A stretch of DNA of 64,000 nucleotides from Panacagrimonas sp965216845 (lineage in GTDB: Bacteria > Pseudomonadota > Gammaproteobacteria > Nevskiales > Nevskiaceae), in contig OZ244200.1 of assembly GCA_965216845.1 (NCBI GenBank), forward strand, positions 1,364,001 to 1,428,000, read 5' to 3'. The notes beneath the pieces were generated by a model. That model searched no databases. It had not been told where the DNA came from and saw only the letters and a list, made by a program, of their open reading frames with translations. The position numbers were made by a program, and so were the translations under genes. The number at the start of each line of letters is the position of its first letter. Within the stretch, counting starts at the first letter, position 1. Positions 25,932 through 34,238 of this stretch are shown here, piece after piece.

Positions 25932-27521
25932 ATGAGGGACAATCGACCGACTCGCGCCGGCGTCTGGAGAGCCGCGTACTCGGCTTTTTTCGCGATGTGG
26001 CTGGCGCTGCTGTGGGTGATGCCTGGCCAGGCTGTGGCGCAGGCAGGCCAGTCAGCCGCCGAAGCCGGAGGCGGGCGTGTTTCCGGATTGAAACCGCCGC
26101 CAAGGCGCCCTGCGCCTGCTCAGGCGGAAAGTGTTGACGCCGCCGCCGAAACGGCGCCTCGGTCCGAGCATGCGGTGGGTTCGGTGCTGGAAAAAATGCG
26201 TGCCGAACGCAAGGCCGCCGCTGCCCGCATGAAAGCGCGCGAACAGGCGTTCCTCGGCAGGCTCGAGGACGCCAGAAAGCGCCTTGCCGATGCCCAGGCA
26301 CGCTTGCAGCAGCAGCAGGCCCAGGGCGAAGCGCTGGAGGCCAGCTTCGACGCCTACAAGAATGAGCTGAATTACAAGGCGCAGCTGCTCAACAACAAGA
26401 TCGGCGCGCTGAAGGAATTGTTCGGCGTTTTCCAGCAAAACGCCTCGGATCTGATCGGTGCGTTCAATGGCTCGCCCACCAGTATCGAGTATCCCGACCG
26501 CGACAAGTGGCTGGAGGGCTTTGCCAACCGCATGAAGAATGCCTCTGAAGTGTCTTCGGTCAAGGACATCAAGGACCTGTGGTACGAGCTGATGCGGGAA
26601 ATTTCGGCCCGCAATGAAATCGTCAGGCTGCGGGCGCCGGTACTCGATGCAGACGGTGAGTCGACCGAACGAACGCTGGTGCGTGTTGGCGCGTTCAACG
26701 TGATCACCGCTGATCCCGAACCTGCCTACCTGGCGTGGAACGCCGGCAAACAGCAGCCCGCCGAACTGCGCCGCCAGCCAACCGGCCCCTATCTCGGCGA
26801 AATAGACGCCTACATGGACAGTAACGACGGCCTGAGTCTGGTCAGCATCGACCCCACCGGCGGCGCGCTGCTGTCGGTGTTGATCGACAAGCCCACCGCG
26901 TCCGAACGACTGGATCATGGCGGACTGGTGGGCTACATGATTCTGGGCCTGGGGGTGGTTGCGCTGATCCTGGCGGTACTCAAGCTGATCGATATCGGCC
27001 AGATCAGCTTGCGCGTGCGCGCGCAGCAGAGCCATTTGGATGATCCGCGTGACGACAATCCGCTTGGGCGGCTGATTCTGATCGCCCAGGGCAGCCGCAA
27101 CGTCGACTCCGAGACGCTGGAAATGCGCCTGCATGACCGTGAGTCCAAGGAAACCACGCGCATCCACCGGATGACGGTTTTCCTGGCCATCATCGCCGCG
27201 GTGGCGCCATTGATGGGTCTGTTGGGCACGGTGGTCGGCATGATCAACACCTTTCAGGCGATCACGCTGTACGGCACCGGTGATCCGCAGACCATGGCCG
27301 GTGGTATTTCTCAAGCCCTGATCACCACGGTGCTCGGCCTGATTGTGGCGGTGCCGGCGGTACTGCTGCATGCCATGGTCAGCGCGCGCGGCAAGGCGCT
27401 GGTCAATGTACTCAAGCGGCATAACGCGGCATTGACCGGCGAAATGCTGGAAGAACAAACCCAAATCCACCAGAAACGCATTGCGGTATCTGGTTCGGGT
27501 GCGGCGCAGCCGGCGGTTTAG
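25932..27521 (+). CDS. Long MotA/TolQ/ExbB-family protein with coiled-coil periplasmic domain (TtpC-like 1)
   Basis: A 529-residue protein with an N-terminal signal sequence (about 1-36, ending AVAQA), a long Ala/Arg/Gln-rich coiled coil (about 75-150), a DUF3450-like periplasmic region, one helix near 331-355 and a C-terminal MotA/TolQ/ExbB proton-channel domain (about 415-500, APLMGLLGTVVGM and TMAGGISQALITTVLGL). This resembles TtpC of Vibrio TonB2 systems, which is required for energy transfer. The ATG at 25932 has AAGGACAG upstream. It pairs with the ExbD gene 40 nt downstream and is a paralogue of 28845-30215. Confidence 0.88.
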   Translation: MRDNRPTRAGVWRAAYSAFFAMWLALLWVMPGQAVAQAGQSAAEAGGGRVSGLKPPPRRPAPAQAESVDAAAETAPRSEHAVGSVLEKMRAERKAAAARMKAREQAFLGRLEDARKRLADAQARLQQQQAQGEALEASFDAYKNELNYKAQLLNNKIGALKELFGVFQQNASDLIGAFNGSPTSIEYPDRDKWLEGFANRMKNASEVSSVKDIKDLWYELMREISARNEIVRLRAPVLDADGESTERTLVRVGAFNVITADPEPAYLAWNAGKQQPAELRRQPTGPYLGEIDAYMDSNDGLSLVSIDPTGGALLSVLIDKPTASERLDHGGLVGYMILGLGVVALILAVLKLIDIGQISLRVRAQQSHLDDPRDDNPLGRLILIAQGSRNVDSETLEMRLHDRESKETTRIHRMTVFLAIIAAVAPLMGLLGTVVGMINTFQAITLYGTGDPQTMAGGISQALITTVLGLIVAVPAVLLHAMVSARGKALVNVLKRHNAALTGEMLEEQTQIHQKRIAVSGSGAAQPAV

Positions 27522-27561
27522 CCAGCGCTGCGCAACGATGATCAGGCACAGGTGAAAGACC

Positions 27562-27987
27562 ATGAGTGAAAGCTTCAGCGAAAGCGCAAAAGACTTCGGC
27601 GACGGCGGCGCGGATGAGTCCGCGATCGACCTCACGCCCATGCTGGACGTGGTGTTCATCATGCTGATCTTTTTCATCGTCACCGCCACTTTCGTGAAGG
27701 AGGCGGGCATCGATGTCGAGCGGCCGCTGGCCACCACCGCCGAACGACAGGACCTGGCCAGCATCCTGATCGCGATCACCCAAACCGACGAGATCTGGAT
27801 TGACGGTGGCCGCATCGACGAGCGCGATCTGGCCACCACCATCAAACGCCTGCATGCGGAAAACCCGCAAGGCTCGGTGGTGATTCAGGCCGATCAGGTG
27901 TCCACCCACAAGAAACTCAAGGTGGTGATGGACGCAGTACAAAAAGCCGGTGTCAGCCAGGTGGCTGTCGCCGCCGACGATGAATAG
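27562..27987 (+). CDS. exbD: ExbD/TolR-family biopolymer transport protein (copy 1)
   Basis: A 141-residue protein with a short cytosolic N-terminus, one transmembrane helix starting DLTPMLDVVFIMLIFFIV and a periplasmic domain. Asp29 in the helix corresponds to the protonatable Asp25 of E. coli ExbD. It would couple proton flow with the preceding ExbB-like channel. It shares long identical stretches with the second ExbD (30819-31229), for example LTPMLDVVFIMLIFFIVTA and KRLHAENP, showing an in-cluster duplication. Confidence 0.92.
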   Translation: MSESFSESAKDFGDGGADESAIDLTPMLDVVFIMLIFFIVTATFVKEAGIDVERPLATTAERQDLASILIAITQTDEIWIDGGRIDERDLATTIKRLHAENPQGSVVIQADQVSTHKKLKVVMDAVQKAGVSQVAVAADDE

Positions 27988-28032
27988 TTGCAGTTGAACC
28001 GAACCGAACACTGACAAGTGGAGAATCAAGCA

Positions 28033-28848
28033 ATGCCCTTCAAATCGTTGAGCGCTGTATTGCTCACCGCCCTCATCGCCCTGCCGGCGCACAGCCAATC
28101 GGTAGATCAGTTGGTTCACGAAGGCCAGGCCTGGCTGGTGGCGCAGCAGAACGCGCAGAAGCGGATTGACGCCATTGATGAGCAGGTGACCGACACCGAG
28201 TCCGAATATCGGCGCTTGTTGCGTCAGATTGAAGGTCTGCAAGCCTACAACCGCCAGCTGCGGACCCAGATCAAGGCACAGGAAACGGAAATCGCCCGCA
28301 CCGACCAGTCCATCTCCAAGGCCGCCGAAGTGGACCGCCAGTTGTTGCCGCTGCTCAACAACATGGTGGACACCTACGCCAGCCTGGTGGAAGTCAGCCC
28401 GCCGTTTCTGCCGGTGGAGCGCGCTGACCGCGTCAACTTCCTGCGGGATACGGTGGATCGCGCCGACGTCTCCGCGGCCGAAAAATTCCGTCAGGTGCTG
28501 GACGCCTACATGACCGAGCTGGCCTATGGCAACACCATTGAGGCCTATGAAGACACGATTCAGACCGCCGACGGCGAGCGTGAAGTCAGCGTGCTGCGTC
28601 TGGGCCGTATCGGTCTGTTTTATCAGACGGCGGACCGGGTTCACACCGGCCGCTGGAATCACCAGGCCGGAAGCTGGGAAGACCTGGGCGCCGAATACCG
28701 CAACGGTATCTACCAGGCGCTGCGGATCGCCAACAAGCTGACCGCACCGTCACTGCTGAGTCTGCCGTTGCCGGCACCGCGTGCCAGCGGTGAACAGTCG
28801 GCCGATCCGGGTGGCCAGGAATTGGCCCTGGGCGGAGGTGCCCGATGA
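28033..28848 (+). CDS. DUF3450 domain-containing periplasmic coiled-coil protein
   Basis: A 271-residue exported protein with signal peptide (cleavage likely at AHS-QS near residue 20) and a long helical, coiled-coil body (about 25-110), followed by the DUF3450 core with PPFLPVERADRVNFLRD and RVHTGRWN. DUF3450 proteins occur almost only beside TtpC-type TonB systems; their role is unproven. The ATG at 28033 has GGAG 9 nt upstream. It overlaps the next gene by 4 nt (ATGA), so the two are coupled. Confidence 0.88.
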   Translation: MPFKSLSAVLLTALIALPAHSQSVDQLVHEGQAWLVAQQNAQKRIDAIDEQVTDTESEYRRLLRQIEGLQAYNRQLRTQIKAQETEIARTDQSISKAAEVDRQLLPLLNNMVDTYASLVEVSPPFLPVERADRVNFLRDTVDRADVSAAEKFRQVLDAYMTELAYGNTIEAYEDTIQTADGEREVSVLRLGRIGLFYQTADRVHTGRWNHQAGSWEDLGAEYRNGIYQALRIANKLTAPSLLSLPLPAPRASGEQSADPGGQELALGGGAR

Positions 28849-30215
28849 AACAGCTTGGAAAAGCCATCATTCTGAGCATCGGCAGCCTCTGCGCCGGTCT
28901 GGCGGTCAGCGCAGACAGCGAAGAAGCGCTGCTGGAGCAGGTGCGCACCGGGCAGATCGGCAATCGCGCCGCGCAGGCGCAGATGCTTGCGCAATTTCGT
29001 GCATCGGGGGATCAGGCGCGTCTCATGGCGCAAGCGCGCGCCAAGCGAGATACCTTGCAGCGCACCAGTGAAACGCTGGAAAAAACGGCGCGCAACAACA
29101 AGATCGCCTACGACGCCAAGCTGCTGGAATTGCGTGAAGCCATGGGCCCCAATGCGGCCCTGTTCGGCAGCCTGCAACAGATTGCAACCGAACTGACCGG
29201 CATTTTCCGCAACTCGCCCACCTCGCTTGATTATCCGGCGCGCGAAACCTGGCTCGCCGAATTTGGCCAGCGCATGGAAAAAAGCACCCAGATCTTCACC
29301 ATCGAGGAACTGGAGAAACTGTGGTTCCTGCTGCAACAGGAAATCACCGCTTCGGGCCAGGTGGTCAAAGTCGATGGTGAGGTGATTGGCGAAACCGGCG
29401 ACCGTGAACAGCGGCAGATCGTTCGGGTTGGCAAGTTCGTACTGGTTTCCGCCGAGCCCGAACCGGTGTACATGAGCTGGGAGCCGGAAAGTCAGCGCGC
29501 CTCGGTACTCAAGCGGCAGCCCGAAGGCGAGTATGTTGGCCACATCAAGGGTTTCGTCAGTAACAACAGCGGCGTAGAAGCCATCGGCATTGACCCCACC
29601 GCCGGCGCCTTGATGAGCCGTCTGGTAGACGCGCCGTCCTTGTCGGATCGCATTGGCCAGGGCGGCACCATCGGCTATCTGATTCTGGCGCTGGGTGCGG
29701 TGGGTGTCGGCCTGGCGATTTTCAAGCTGTTCAGCATCATGATTCTGAGCGGCAAGGTTGATGCGCAAAAGCGCAATCTGACCAAGCCCAGCAGCGATAA
29801 CCCGCTGGGTCGCATGCTCAGAATCTACGAAGACAACAAGGACGTGGACACCGAAACGCTGGAGGTTCGTCTGGGTGAGGCCATTCTCGAGGAACGGCCC
29901 AAGGTGGATCGCTTCGTGGGCTTGATCAAGGTGATTGCGACCGTTGCCCCGCTGATGGGCCTGATGGGGACCGTCATCGGCATGATCGCAACCTTCCAGG
30001 CCATCACCCTGTTTGGCACCGGTGACCCCAAGACCATGGCCGGCGGCATCTCGCAAGCGCTGGTCACCACCGTGCTCGGCCTGACGGTCGCCATTCCAAC
30101 GGTGTTGCTGCACGCCATTGTCAGCTCGCGGGCCGCTGCGGTCGTCAATACGCTCAAGCATCAGACGGCCGGTTTGATCTCCGAGCGCATGGAAGCGCGC
30201 GCCGCTGGACAATAA
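28845..30215 (+). CDS. Long MotA/TolQ/ExbB-family protein (TtpC-like 2)
   Basis: A 456-residue paralogue of the first gene of the cluster. It has a signal peptide (about 1-23), coiled coil (about 55-95), periplasmic region, a helix near 275-297 and a C-terminal ExbB-like channel domain (about 365-445: APLMGLMGTVIGM and TMAGGISQALVTTVLGL). It carries a shorter N-terminal linker than copy 1. Its place directly before exbB-exbD-tonB matches Vibrio ttpC operons, so it is the likelier orthologue of TtpC. Confidence 0.9.
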   Translation: MKQLGKAIILSIGSLCAGLAVSADSEEALLEQVRTGQIGNRAAQAQMLAQFRASGDQARLMAQARAKRDTLQRTSETLEKTARNNKIAYDAKLLELREAMGPNAALFGSLQQIATELTGIFRNSPTSLDYPARETWLAEFGQRMEKSTQIFTIEELEKLWFLLQQEITASGQVVKVDGEVIGETGDREQRQIVRVGKFVLVSAEPEPVYMSWEPESQRASVLKRQPEGEYVGHIKGFVSNNSGVEAIGIDPTAGALMSRLVDAPSLSDRIGQGGTIGYLILALGAVGVGLAIFKLFSIMILSGKVDAQKRNLTKPSSDNPLGRMLRIYEDNKDVDTETLEVRLGEAILEERPKVDRFVGLIKVIATVAPLMGLMGTVIGMIATFQAITLFGTGDPKTMAGGISQALVTTVLGLTVAIPTVLLHAIVSSRAAAVVNTLKHQTAGLISERMEARAAGQ

Positions 30216-30227
30216 GGCGGAACGGTC

Positions 30228-30776
30228 ATGGAGCAGATTCAGTTTCTGATCGCCGATATCGGCTTTCAGGTCAGTAACTTCCTCCTTCTCGGGGGAGACG
30301 TGCTGGGCCTGATCGCCATCGCCATTTTTGTCATGTGGGCGCTGATCATCGAGCGTGCGGTGTATTACCACCGCAAGTTCCCGGTCAGTTCCAGGACGGT
30401 TTGCGAGATCTGGAATCAAAGGGCGGATCACCATACCTGGCAGGCACACCAGATTCGCAGGGCATTGCTGGCGGGTGTGCGGCAGCAGGCGCGCGCCAAT
30501 ATTGGGACCGTCAAGACGGTGGTGGCGATCTGTCCCTTGCTGGGGCTGCTCGGCACCGTCACCGGCATGATTGCGGTATTCGATGTCATGGCCAGCGCCG
30601 GCATGGGCAATCCGCGCCTGATGGCCGACGGGGTCGCCAAGGCGACGGTGCCGACCATGGCCGGCATGGTGGGCGCATTATCCGGTGTGTTCGCGATCTA
30701 CTGGCTGGATTGGCAGGCGCGCTGGCGCATGACCCATCTGGCGGATCAGCTCGTCACCGAGCATCAGCACGACTAA
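30228..30776 (+). CDS. exbB: ExbB-family proton channel protein, short form
   Basis: A 182-residue three-helix protein of the MotA/TolQ/ExbB family, TonB2-type. It has an N-terminal helix with LLGGDVLGLIAIAIFVMWALIIER (shortened: GLIAIAIFVMWALIIER), the channel stretch CPLLGLLGTVTGMIAVFDV and PTMAGMVGALSGVF. It would form the pentameric channel around an ExbD dimer that energises TonB. It lies 12 nt after the TtpC-like gene and 42 nt before exbD. Confidence 0.93.
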   Translation: MEQIQFLIADIGFQVSNFLLLGGDVLGLIAIAIFVMWALIIERAVYYHRKFPVSSRTVCEIWNQRADHHTWQAHQIRRALLAGVRQQARANIGTVKTVVAICPLLGLLGTVTGMIAVFDVMASAGMGNPRLMADGVAKATVPTMAGMVGALSGVFAIYWLDWQARWRMTHLADQLVTEHQHD

Positions 30777-30818
30777 GTAAACAGCTTGTTCGCGCTTTGA
30801 ATTCAGGAATCAAGCGTC

Positions 30819-31229
30819 ATGAGAGATTTCATCAACGAAGACGATACGCAAGGCGAGGCGGCGGGAATCGACCTCACTCCGATGTTGGACGTGGTCTTCA
30901 TCATGTTGATCTTTTTTATCGTCACGGCCTCGTTCGTCAAGGAGGCGGGCTTTGATGTCAACCGGCCGCCGCAGAGCCAGTCCAAGCCCAAGGATGACGA
31001 GGTGAGGAACATCCTGGTCAACGTCAGCAACGACGGTCAGCTGTTCATCAATCGCCGGCCGGTGGACGCCGGCGCGCTGACCGCGAACATCAAGCGTTTG
31101 CATGCGGAAAATCCCGAGGGTTCGGTGGTGATTCAGGCCGAGGACGACTCACAGAATGAACGCCTGATCACGGTGATGGACGCCGCCCGCAAGGCCGGCG
31201 TCTACAACGTTTCCATCGCATCAAACTAG
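30819..31229 (+). CDS. exbD: ExbD/TolR-family biopolymer transport protein (copy 2)
   Basis: A 136-residue partner of the short ExbB. Asp24 in DLTPMLDVVFIMLIFF is the channel aspartate. The periplasmic domain ends with VMDAARKAGVYNVSIAS. It is a close paralogue of copy 1 in the same cluster. It sits 14 nt before tonB, so the ExbB-ExbD-TonB trio should be made together. Confidence 0.93.
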   Translation: MRDFINEDDTQGEAAGIDLTPMLDVVFIMLIFFIVTASFVKEAGFDVNRPPQSQSKPKDDEVRNILVNVSNDGQLFINRRPVDAGALTANIKRLHAENPEGSVVIQAEDDSQNERLITVMDAARKAGVYNVSIASN

Positions 31230-31243
31230 GTGAGGTCGGCGCT

Positions 31244-31906
31244 ATGAGTGCAATTACCCAGGTCACACAATCCGGCGGTGCCCGGGACCTGATTCGACCC
31301 CTGGTGGGTGCGGTCTTGGGCCTGATCATCACCTTTGTGTTGTATTGGCTGATGTCTGCGCTGGTCGCGGCGGGCAAGAACGCGATGACCGATGCGCCCA
31401 AAGGCCGCATCGTCGACTTCGTGCGTGTGCCCAATCCGCCGCAGCTGCGCACCGAACAGCCCAAGCCGAAGAAGCCGCCGAAGCCGGAGGTGGCGCCGGA
31501 AACGCCACAGATGGACAACCAGGTGGTCAAGCCCACGGGTGATACCGTGAACATCGGCTCGCTGGCGGTGGACAGTGATCTGGCGGTGGATACCAGCGCC
31601 GGTCTGTCAGCGTCCGACGGCGAATACCTGCCCATCGTCAAGGTGGCGCCGGTGTATCCAAGCCGCGCGCAGTCACGCGGCATTGAAGGCTGGGTGTTGC
31701 TGCGCTTTACCGTGAACGAAACCGGCGCGGTGGTCGATCCGGTGGTGGTCGAAGCTCAGCCCGAGGGTTTTTTTGAAAAGGCGGCCACCAAGGCGGCGCT
31801 GCGCTTCAAGTACAAGCCGCGCGTGATCGATGGCAAGCCGCAAATCGTGCGCGGGGTGGAGCATTTGATCACCTTTGAAATCGACAAGGGGAGGGGTGGC
31901 CGATGA
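31244..31906 (+). CDS. tonB: TonB energy transducer
   Basis: A 220-residue TonB protein with one N-terminal membrane anchor (about 20-42), a Pro/Lys-rich spacer (QPKPKKPPKPEVAPETP) and the C-terminal TonB domain: VYPSRAQSRGIEGWVLLRFTV shortened to YPSRAQSRGIEGWVLLRF, then VVVEAQPEGFFEKAATKA. It would carry proton-motive energy from ExbB/ExbD to outer-membrane receptors. It is the short TonB2 class rather than the long enterobacterial class. It overlaps the TPR gene by 4 nt. Confidence 0.94.
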   Translation: MSAITQVTQSGGARDLIRPLVGAVLGLIITFVLYWLMSALVAAGKNAMTDAPKGRIVDFVRVPNPPQLRTEQPKPKKPPKPEVAPETPQMDNQVVKPTGDTVNIGSLAVDSDLAVDTSAGLSASDGEYLPIVKVAPVYPSRAQSRGIEGWVLLRFTVNETGAVVDPVVVEAQPEGFFEKAATKAALRFKYKPRVIDGKPQIVRGVEHLITFEIDKGRGGR

Positions 31907-33183
31907 TCGGGCTTCGTCAATGTGTCAGCTTGCTGATCGCCGCCATCTTTGCGATCAGCGCCACCGCGAGCCTGGCCCAGGATTCAAAAAAGCCGGGCAA
32001 GCCCAAGACCAGGGTCACGGAAAAACTCTCACCCAAGGTCTATGAGCAGATCGTCGCCGCGCAAAGCGCGCTTGAAGCCAGGGACTACAAGGCGGCTGAG
32101 TCCATCATGAATGGCCTCAAGGCGACTTCGGACACGCTCAATAACTACGAAAAGGCCCAGATGCATAACTTTCTGGCCGCCATTCATTATGAGCAGGGCA
32201 ATACTCAGGCCACGATCAAGGATTATCAGGCGATTCTGGCCCTGGAGGGCGTGCCCGAGCAGATCAGGAACAATTCTCTGTTCCGGCTGGCGCAGCTGTA
32301 TTTTGTTTCCGAGCAGTACGCCAAGTCCATTCAGCTGCTCGATGACTGGATGAATCAGGTGGCAAGCGTGCGGCCAGAGGCTTACATGCTCAAGGCCCAG
32401 GCCTTTTATCAGCAGGGCAAATATCAGCAAGCCGAAGCCCCGATCATCCTGGCCCTGCGTGAGGCGCGCCGTCGTCAGCAGGCACCATCGGAAAACTGGT
32501 TGGCCTTGCTGCGCGCCGTGTACTACGAAAAAGGTGAATATTCCAAGGCGGCCAAGGTTCTCGAAAGCCTGATCAAGTCCGCACCCAAGCCCAGCTATTA
32601 CACGCAGCTCGCCGGCATGTACGGCCTGATGAAGCAGCAGAAAAAACAGCTCTACGTCATGCACGCGGCCAAAGCTGCCGGCATGCTGGAAAATGAGTCC
32701 GATATTCTGAATATGGCGCGGTTGTACATGGCCGAAGATGCGCCGTTTCCGGCCATTGAATTGATTCAGGAAGGCTTTGACGCGGGAACGGTGCAGGAAA
32801 ATGCGTCAAATCTGCAATTGCTGGCGCAAGCCATGTCCCTGGCGCGTGAAACCGAAGCCCAGATTCCGGTTCTGGAAAAAGCCGCCGCCATGTCCAATGA
32901 CGCGCAGCAGTTCATGTATCTTGGTCAAGCCCAACTCGCCTTGTACCAGTGGCAGGATGCCGCCAGCTCCCTGGAGCGCGCACTGGCGATGGGCGGCCTG
33001 GATCGACAGGGTGGTATTTACATGCAGATTGGAACGGCCTACTACAACCTCAAGCGCTATGGGCCGGCCTTGCAGGCGTTCAAGAACGCCGGCCGTTTCG
33101 CGGCGTTCAAAAAGCAGTCTTCGCAATGGGTAAAGTTCGTGCAGATGGAAATCCAACGCCAGAAGGTGGTGTCCGGGGTCTAG
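31903..33183 (+). CDS. Tetratricopeptide-repeat periplasmic protein of the TonB cluster
   Basis: A 426-residue exported protein with a signal peptide (cleavage likely ASLA-QD near 25) and many helical TPR units from about residue 45 to 420, for example NFLAAIHYEQGNTQATIKDY and GTAYYNLKRYGPALQAFKNA. TPR proteins of this kind (TtpA-like) commonly end TtpC-ExbB-ExbD-TonB operons and are thought to assist TonB-dependent transport. Coupled to tonB by an ATGA overlap; last gene of the cluster. Confidence 0.88.
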   Translation: MIGLRQCVSLLIAAIFAISATASLAQDSKKPGKPKTRVTEKLSPKVYEQIVAAQSALEARDYKAAESIMNGLKATSDTLNNYEKAQMHNFLAAIHYEQGNTQATIKDYQAILALEGVPEQIRNNSLFRLAQLYFVSEQYAKSIQLLDDWMNQVASVRPEAYMLKAQAFYQQGKYQQAEAPIILALREARRRQQAPSENWLALLRAVYYEKGEYSKAAKVLESLIKSAPKPSYYTQLAGMYGLMKQQKKQLYVMHAAKAAGMLENESDILNMARLYMAEDAPFPAIELIQEGFDAGTVQENASNLQLLAQAMSLARETEAQIPVLEKAAAMSNDAQQFMYLGQAQLALYQWQDAASSLERALAMGGLDRQGGIYMQIGTAYYNLKRYGPALQAFKNAGRFAAFKKQSSQWVKFVQMEIQRQKVVSGV

Positions 33184-33227
33184 TTGTGTAAACCCACCAC
33201 GTTGTTCAGTGGGACGACCAGACGCTG

Positions 33228-33242
33228 GTGAGCTATGCTCAC
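33228..33242. promoter_or_regulatory. Inverted repeat upstream of the TetR gene (candidate operator)
   Basis: The arms GTGAGC and GCTCAC are perfect complements with a 3-nt centre (TAT). They lie in the gap between the TPR gene and the TetR regulator, about 62 nt before the regulator's likely start. Autoregulation is a reasonable guess for this family but is not shown by the sequence. Confidence 0.3.
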
Positions 33243-33304
33243 TACTGTGGTCGCAATGGGGACAGGAGTTGCCGGCAAGGTCGAACCAGGCCCGATCAGG
33301 GCCC

Positions 33305-34000
33305 GTGGCGCGAACCCGCGCCGCCAGAATGGGGCGCGAGGAGCGAACGGCGGAGATTCTCGCCGTCGCCCGCGAACATTTCTGCGCCCAGGGTTATCAG
33401 GGCGCGGCGGTTTCGGAGATCGCCAAACAGTCCGGCGTTTCCGAGGCCACCGTTTTCAAGTATTTCCCGAGCAAGCTGGAACTGCTGAATCGGGTGGTCG
33501 AACACTGGTACGGCGAATTGTTCGGCGACTACACAGCGGACTTGGCGATGATCGGCGGCGCGCGCAACCGCTTGCGCTATCTGACCTGGCGACACCTGAA
33601 AACCATTCAGCAATGGCCGCACATGTGTCGCCTGATATTTACCGAACTGCGCGCGCAACCCGGATATGCCAAATCGCCCTTGCATGTGATGAACTCGCGA
33701 TATACCGGGTTGTTTCTGGAGGTATTGTCCGAAGGGGTCGAGGCGGGTGAGTTTCGCGCTGACGTGCCCAGGGAATTGATCAGGGATCTGGTTTATGGAG
33801 GCATTGAGCACCACAGCTGGGGCGTGGTGTACGGTCGCGCCACAATGGACGCCGAATCCATTGCTGATCAACTCACCGAGCTGGTTTGCCAGGGGATTAG
33901 CACCGAGCAGGCCCAGGCGCAGAATGCGCCGACGCAACAACTGCCTGAACTCGTGCGGCGTCTGGAATCGGTGGTGGCAAGGCTCAAGGACAGGATCTGA
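33305..34000 (+). CDS. TetR/AcrR-family transcriptional regulator
   Basis: A dimeric ligand-responsive repressor of about 231 residues. The N-terminal helix-turn-helix is plain: ILAVAREHFCAQGYQGAAVSEIA and VSEATVFKYFPSKLELL (about residues 18-62). The C-terminal ligand domain is unassigned. I prefer the GTG at 33305 with AGGG upstream; the ATG at 33329 is also possible. It is followed by a strong hairpin and then the carboxylase operon in the same direction. Neighbourhood suggests that it controls that operon and that its ligand is an acyl-CoA or related metabolite, but that is inference. Confidence 0.88.
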   Translation: MARTRAARMGREERTAEILAVAREHFCAQGYQGAAVSEIAKQSGVSEATVFKYFPSKLELLNRVVEHWYGELFGDYTADLAMIGGARNRLRYLTWRHLKTIQQWPHMCRLIFTELRAQPGYAKSPLHVMNSRYTGLFLEVLSEGVEAGEFRADVPRELIRDLVYGGIEHHSWGVVYGRATMDAESIADQLTELVCQGISTEQAQAQNAPTQQLPELVRRLESVVARLKDRI

Positions 34001-34002
34001 GC

Positions 34003-34036
34003 GCGCCCGCCGGACCCGACCGGTTCCGGCGGGCGC
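34003..34036 (+). terminator. Strong hairpin directly after the TetR gene (terminator-like)
   Basis: A perfect 12-bp GC-rich stem (34003-34014 with 34025-34036) encloses a 10-nt loop, starting 2 nt after the TetR stop codon. It lacks a T-run, so it may work with Rho or only stall polymerase and protect the transcript end. Confidence 0.55.
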
Positions 34037-34180
34037 TGCGCGGCACGGATGCCGTGACGTCGGTTTGACATGTGGCGAGCAAGACGCATTCCATGCGCAA
34101 TGGCCGATGGCTGGAATGTTCAGGAAATGCCTCGTGACTTGCCAGGGAAGGCGTCGGGATGTGTCTAGGCCTTTTGTTTC

Positions 34181-34210
34181 TTGACCTTATTAGTGAGTCA
34201 AACTTATTAT
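34181..34210 (+). promoter_or_regulatory. Sigma70-type promoter for the acyl-CoA carboxylase operon with overlapping inverted repeat
   Basis: TTGACC (34181-34186) and TATTAT (34205-34210) match five of six consensus bases each, with an 18-nt spacer. Transcription should start near 34217. The arms TTGAC (34181-34185) and GTCAA (34197-34201) form an inverted repeat with an 11-nt gap, covering the -35 box and spacer. That is a typical place for a TetR-family operator. The next ribosome-binding site and ATG (34239) fit this start point. Confidence 0.6.
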
Positions 34211-34238
34211 GGGATTTGCTTCAGCGTTTGGAGACGGA

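Noticed and set aside
34209..34238. ATG at 34209 as start of the biotin carboxylase
   Set aside because: It lies inside the probable -10 box and upstream of the expected transcript start; the ATG at 34239 has a proper ribosome-binding site.
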